Below, one piece after another: positions 1-5,168 of a DNA stretch of 5,168 nt (the stretch's first letter is position 1; each line of letters begins with the position of its first letter). The position numbers and the translations under genes are program-made. The notes below the pieces were generated by a model. It did not search any database and was not told the origin of the DNA. It saw nothing but the letters and a program-made list of their open reading frames with translations. The stretch is from Acidobacteriota bacterium (GTDB lineage: Bacteria; Acidobacteriota; Terriglobia; UBA7540), in contig PMYF01000319.1 in assembly GCA_003171295.1 (NCBI GenBank), forward strand, positions 32,671 to 37,838, written 5' to 3'.

Positions 1-4230
<4,230 letters not shown>

Positions 4231-4339
4231 GGCAGATCTGGACTTTGAAGCCCCTCACCCGGCCGCAAGGCTTTGGCAGGGACGCGGCGGTTGGGGGTAT
4301 AGGCAACTCCTGAATTGTCCATTCTCCAAGCGCCTATCT

Positions 4340-4362
4340 GCGTGGAAACGATACAACCACGC
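4340..4362. repeat. Perfect 6-bp inverted repeat in the gltB leader
   Basis: GCGTGG at 4340-4345 pairs with CCACGC at 4357-4362 across an 11-base loop, about 110 bases upstream of the gltB ATG. There is no T-run after it in either direction, so it does not look like an intrinsic terminator. It could be a leader hairpin or a protein site, or could be chance in GC-rich DNA. Confidence 0.35.
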
Positions 4363-4365
4363 CCC

Positions 4366-4376
4366 TCGCGTCGCGA
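4366..4376. repeat. 11-base palindrome TCGCGTCGCGA
   Basis: TCGCG and CGCGA flank a single central T, an exact palindrome with 5-bp half-sites. It lies directly beside the hairpin at 4340-4362, upstream of gltB. It could be a regulator half-site pair, but CG-rich palindromes are common by chance at this base composition. Confidence 0.3.
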
Positions 4377-4575
4377 TCTCGAACCGATTTCCGCGCGCGC
4401 ACGGCCACCTCGTACAAAGCAAGCGGACGGTTAAGGATTGCGCTAGAAAGCCCGTTGGGTAATCAGGTCCGCAGGAGGCTAGGGGATGTGACTCCAAGGG
4501 TTCGAGCCATGCTTGTCGCTAGGGAGCAACCGACCCTAATTCCACCCGCCGTTATCCTTTGCAGACACAACCCCC

Positions 4576-4618
4576 ACCAAACCTGCCCCAATTATCCTCG
4601 ACCGCAAGCTGGTTTGTT
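4576..4618. repeat. Imperfect 11-base inverted repeat
   Basis: ACCAAACCTGC at 4576-4586 matches the reverse complement of GCTGGTTTGTT at 4608-4618 in 9 of 11 positions, with a 21-base loop. It lies in the AT-richer part of the intergenic region, just left of the larger repeat block. Its role is unknown. Confidence 0.3.
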
Positions 4619-4631
4619 AAATGAATTGTTT

Positions 4632-4646
4632 TTATCGCTGGGATAA
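4632..4646. repeat. Small hairpin TTATC-GCTGG-GATAA
   Basis: A perfect 5-bp stem with a 5-base loop. It is the leftmost of the cluster of small hairpins that leads into the repeat block at 4658-4878. Its half-site TTATCC also occurs at 4552-4557 and 4592-4597. Too short to carry a function on its own. Confidence 0.35.
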
Positions 4647-4711
4647 CCTCTGAGGCAGGGCTGGTCGGGTAAGGCGCCGCGGGTGACCTCATGACGCATG
4701 GGACAGACTGC

Positions 4712-4733
4712 GCAGCGGCGATTTTATATCGCC
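4712..4733 (+). repeat. Palindromic unit, copy 1 (inverted partner at 4762-4783)
   Basis: This 22-base unit contains a 6-bp hairpin, GGCGAT-TTTAT-ATCGCC (4717-4733), preceded by GCAGC. Its reverse-complement partner at 4762-4783 agrees in 18 of 22 positions. All four differences are transitions, and two of them form a compensated stem pair (T-A here, C-G in the partner), so the stem is kept while the sequence drifts. This is the arrangement seen in paired REP/BIME palindromes. Confidence 0.6.
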
Positions 4734-4761
4734 ACAACCGCAATGGAATCAATCCGGCGTT

Positions 4762-4783
4762 GGCGACGTAGAGTCGCCGCTGC
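4762..4783 (-). repeat. Palindromic unit, copy 2 (inverted copy of 4712-4733)
   Basis: The hairpin GGCGAC-GTAGA-GTCGCC (4762-4778) is followed by GCTGC, so the unit reads as the mirror of copy 1 on the other strand. Stem length (6) and loop length (5) are the same as in copy 1. A spacer of 28 bases separates the copies. On a plus-strand transcript the two units could also pair with each other: 18 Watson-Crick pairs, three G-U pairs and one mismatch. Confidence 0.6.
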
Positions 4784-4817
4784 ATGTTTTTCCGCAGCCT
4801 CTGAAGCCCGCCTCTAC

Positions 4818-4843
4818 GAAAACCACCGCGTTCCATGGTTTTC
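4818..4843. repeat. Perfect 8-bp hairpin inside the repeat block
   Basis: GAAAACCA (4818-4825) and TGGTTTTC (4836-4843) are exact reverse complements around a 10-base loop. It is the third hairpin in the block, adjacent to the right terminal arm. There is no T-run after the stem on the plus strand, so it is not a standard intrinsic terminator. Confidence 0.5.
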
Positions 4844-4913
4844 ACACAAACTCTGAGGCCCCGCCCTACCGGCAGCCCCCAAAACCGTCCCGACGTAGTG
4901 AGAAATCCGAATC

Positions 4914-4927
4914 AGTACTTCCGTACT
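4914..4927. promoter_or_regulatory. Operator-like palindrome AGTACTTCCGTACT
   Basis: Perfect 5-bp arms AGTAC and GTACT flank a 4-base centre. If C4913 is bulged, the arms extend by AAT (4910-4912) and ATT (4928-4930) to 8 bp each. It lies about 85 bases before the regulator's ATG and overlaps the only -10-like string there. XRE-type repressors bind short palindromes as dimers and often control their own promoter, so this is a plausible autoregulatory site. The palindrome is seen; its role is inferred. Confidence 0.45.
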
Positions 4928-4994
4928 ATTGAAGATTGGTTAATTACAAGTCAAGGTAATGGGCACGCGTGGCGAATAGCGCGGGGAAGAATAT

Positions 4995-5001
4995 AGGAGG
5001 G
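4995..5001 (+). promoter_or_regulatory. Ribosome binding site of the XRE gene
   Basis: AGGAGGG matches the Shine-Dalgarno consensus and ends 9 bases before the ATG at 5011. It decides the start against the in-frame GTG at 4969, which has no such sequence in front of it. Confidence 0.9.
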
Positions 5002-5010
5002 TATTACGAT

Positions 5011-5168
5011 ATGCAGATTGGCAACAGACTTCGCATGCTTCGTGAGGGGAAGGGCATGTCACAAGGCGACATTGAGGAACGCACGGGCTTGATGCGTTGC
5101 TACCTCTCCCGCATCGAGAATGGGCACACCATTCCTTCCCTGGAAACCCTGGAGCGGCTGGCCCCGGC
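5011..5168 (+). CDS. XRE/Cro-family helix-turn-helix regulator, N-terminal part only
   Basis: The 52 complete codons in view encode almost a whole HTH_3-type DNA-binding domain, and the gene continues past the right edge. It opens with MQIGNRLRMLREGKGMSQ (helix 1, then the S17-Q18 start of helix 2). Next come DIEERTG (helix 2 and turn, about 20-26), LMRCYLSRIENG (recognition helix, about 27-38), and then TIPSLETLERLA (41-51, helix 4). The conserved Gln18, the SRIENG turn and PSLETL are the family hallmarks. The protein should be a cytoplasmic DNA-binding repressor or activator acting as a dimer. Its ligand, its full length and any C-terminal domain cannot be seen. It is divergent from gltB across 780 bases, so it could control that gene, itself or something downstream. 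Family assignment is secure; target and function are unknown. Confidence 0.93.
   Translation, partial: MQIGNRLRMLREGKGMSQGDIEERTGLMRCYLSRIENGHTIPSLETLERLAP

Larger units (their letters stand above)
4231..4646. other. Noncoding stretch upstream of gltB, no gene seen
   Basis: This stretch separates the gltB start from the repeat block on the right. Short open frames exist on both strands (for example 4229-4462 plus, 4255-4497 minus and 4455-4646 plus), but none has a ribosome binding site or a protein I recognise, and they overlap one another. No convincing sigma-70 promoter stands out for gltB: the nearest -10-like string, TATACC at 4301-4296 on the minus strand, lacks a -35 box at normal spacing. 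A purine-rich GAGGGG at 4256-4251 (minus) sits 20 bases before the gltB ATG, too far for a normal Shine-Dalgarno, so gltB appears to have a weak or SD-independent start. I see no tRNA and no known riboswitch. Confidence 0.6.
4658..4878. repeat. About 220-base block with imperfect terminal inverted repeats (MITE-like, REP/BIME-like or structured RNA)
   Basis: The left arm (4658-4691) and the reverse complement of the right arm (4878-4854) share, in order, GGGCTG, a CGGGTA/AGGCG-type core (9 of 11), GGG and CCTCA. That is 23 of 25 aligned bases, with three small insertions (2, 4 and 3 bases) in the left arm. Between the arms lie three hairpins (4717-4733, 4762-4778, 4818-4843). A 9-base direct repeat CTCTGAGGC occurs at 4648-4656 and 4851-4859. 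The block has no transposase and no credible gene. A non-autonomous mobile element, a REP/BIME-type extragenic repeat, or a noncoding RNA closed by a long terminal stem all fit. The pairing is seen; the interpretation is inference. Confidence 0.55.
4879..5010 (+). promoter_or_regulatory. Leader of the XRE regulator gene
   Basis: These 132 bases between the repeat block and the regulator ATG are more AT-rich than either gene, as expected of a promoter region. No strong sigma-70 promoter can be fixed: TACTAT at 4924-4929 resembles a -10 box (4 of 6) but has no -35 partner, and TTGAAG at 4929-4934 resembles a -35 with only a poor -10 (GGTAAT at 4955-4960, 20-base spacing). The operator-like palindrome at 4914-4927 lies within it. 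A stop codon TAA at 4957-4959 is in frame with the regulator. Confidence 0.4.

Noticed and set aside
4296..4321. Possible sigma-54 or sigma-70 promoter for gltB (TGGACA and TTGCC/TATACC on the minus strand)
   Set aside because: The spacing is wrong for both: the GG and GC elements are too far apart for sigma-54, and TGGACA to TATACC is only 14 bases for sigma-70.
4231..4450. Glutamine riboswitch in the gltB leader
   Set aside because: A plausible regulator for this gene, but I could not find the conserved core of the glnA-type motif on the minus strand.
4498..4512. tRNA-like T-arm string GGGTTCGAGCC
   Set aside because: The flanks cannot form the 5-bp T stem, and no acceptor, D or anticodon arm can be placed around it on either strand.
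4552..4845. A 97-codon minus-strand frame (starting GTG) rich in Arg and Gly
   Set aside because: It is made largely from the inverted-repeat block and its hairpins, has no Shine-Dalgarno, and resembles no family I know. Similar frames would appear wherever the repeat occurs, so database hits to it would not prove a gene.

Overview
The window holds two genes that face away from each other, both cut by its edges, with a 780-base noncoding stretch between them. The left 82% (1-4230, minus strand) is one uninterrupted reading frame for the large (alpha) subunit of glutamate synthase, GltB. The right edge (5011-5168, plus strand) is the first 52 codons of a small XRE/Cro-type helix-turn-helix regulator behind a clear Shine-Dalgarno sequence.

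The organism is a bacterium of moderately high GC. The style of the GltB N-terminus and the HTH sequence (segments such as MRCYLSRIENG and PSLETLERLA) remind me of soil Acidobacteriota or Verrucomicrobiota. That is recall of family style, not a search result, and the phylum should be treated as provisional.

Layout: 1-4230 is gltB, with all catalytic and cofactor motifs present in order: an N-terminal amidotransferase with Cys26, a central domain, an FMN-binding synthase domain with a 3Fe-4S cysteine triad, and the beginning of the GXGXG domain. Roughly the last 90-130 residues lie beyond the left edge. 4231-4646 has no convincing gene, only a few small palindromes. 4658-4878 is a compact block of nested inverted repeats. 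Imperfect 25-34 base arms bound about 220 bases that contain three hairpins, and two of these hairpins are inverted copies of each other. 4879-5010 is the XRE leader, with an operator-like palindrome (4914-4927) and the ribosome binding site.

GltB would work with the small subunit GltD (not in this window) to turn glutamine plus 2-oxoglutarate into two glutamates, the second half of GS-GOGAT ammonia assimilation. The divergent regulator may or may not act on gltB; nothing here proves a link. The least explained part of the window is the repeat block at 4658-4878. It looks like a small non-autonomous mobile or REP/BIME-like element, or a structured RNA.
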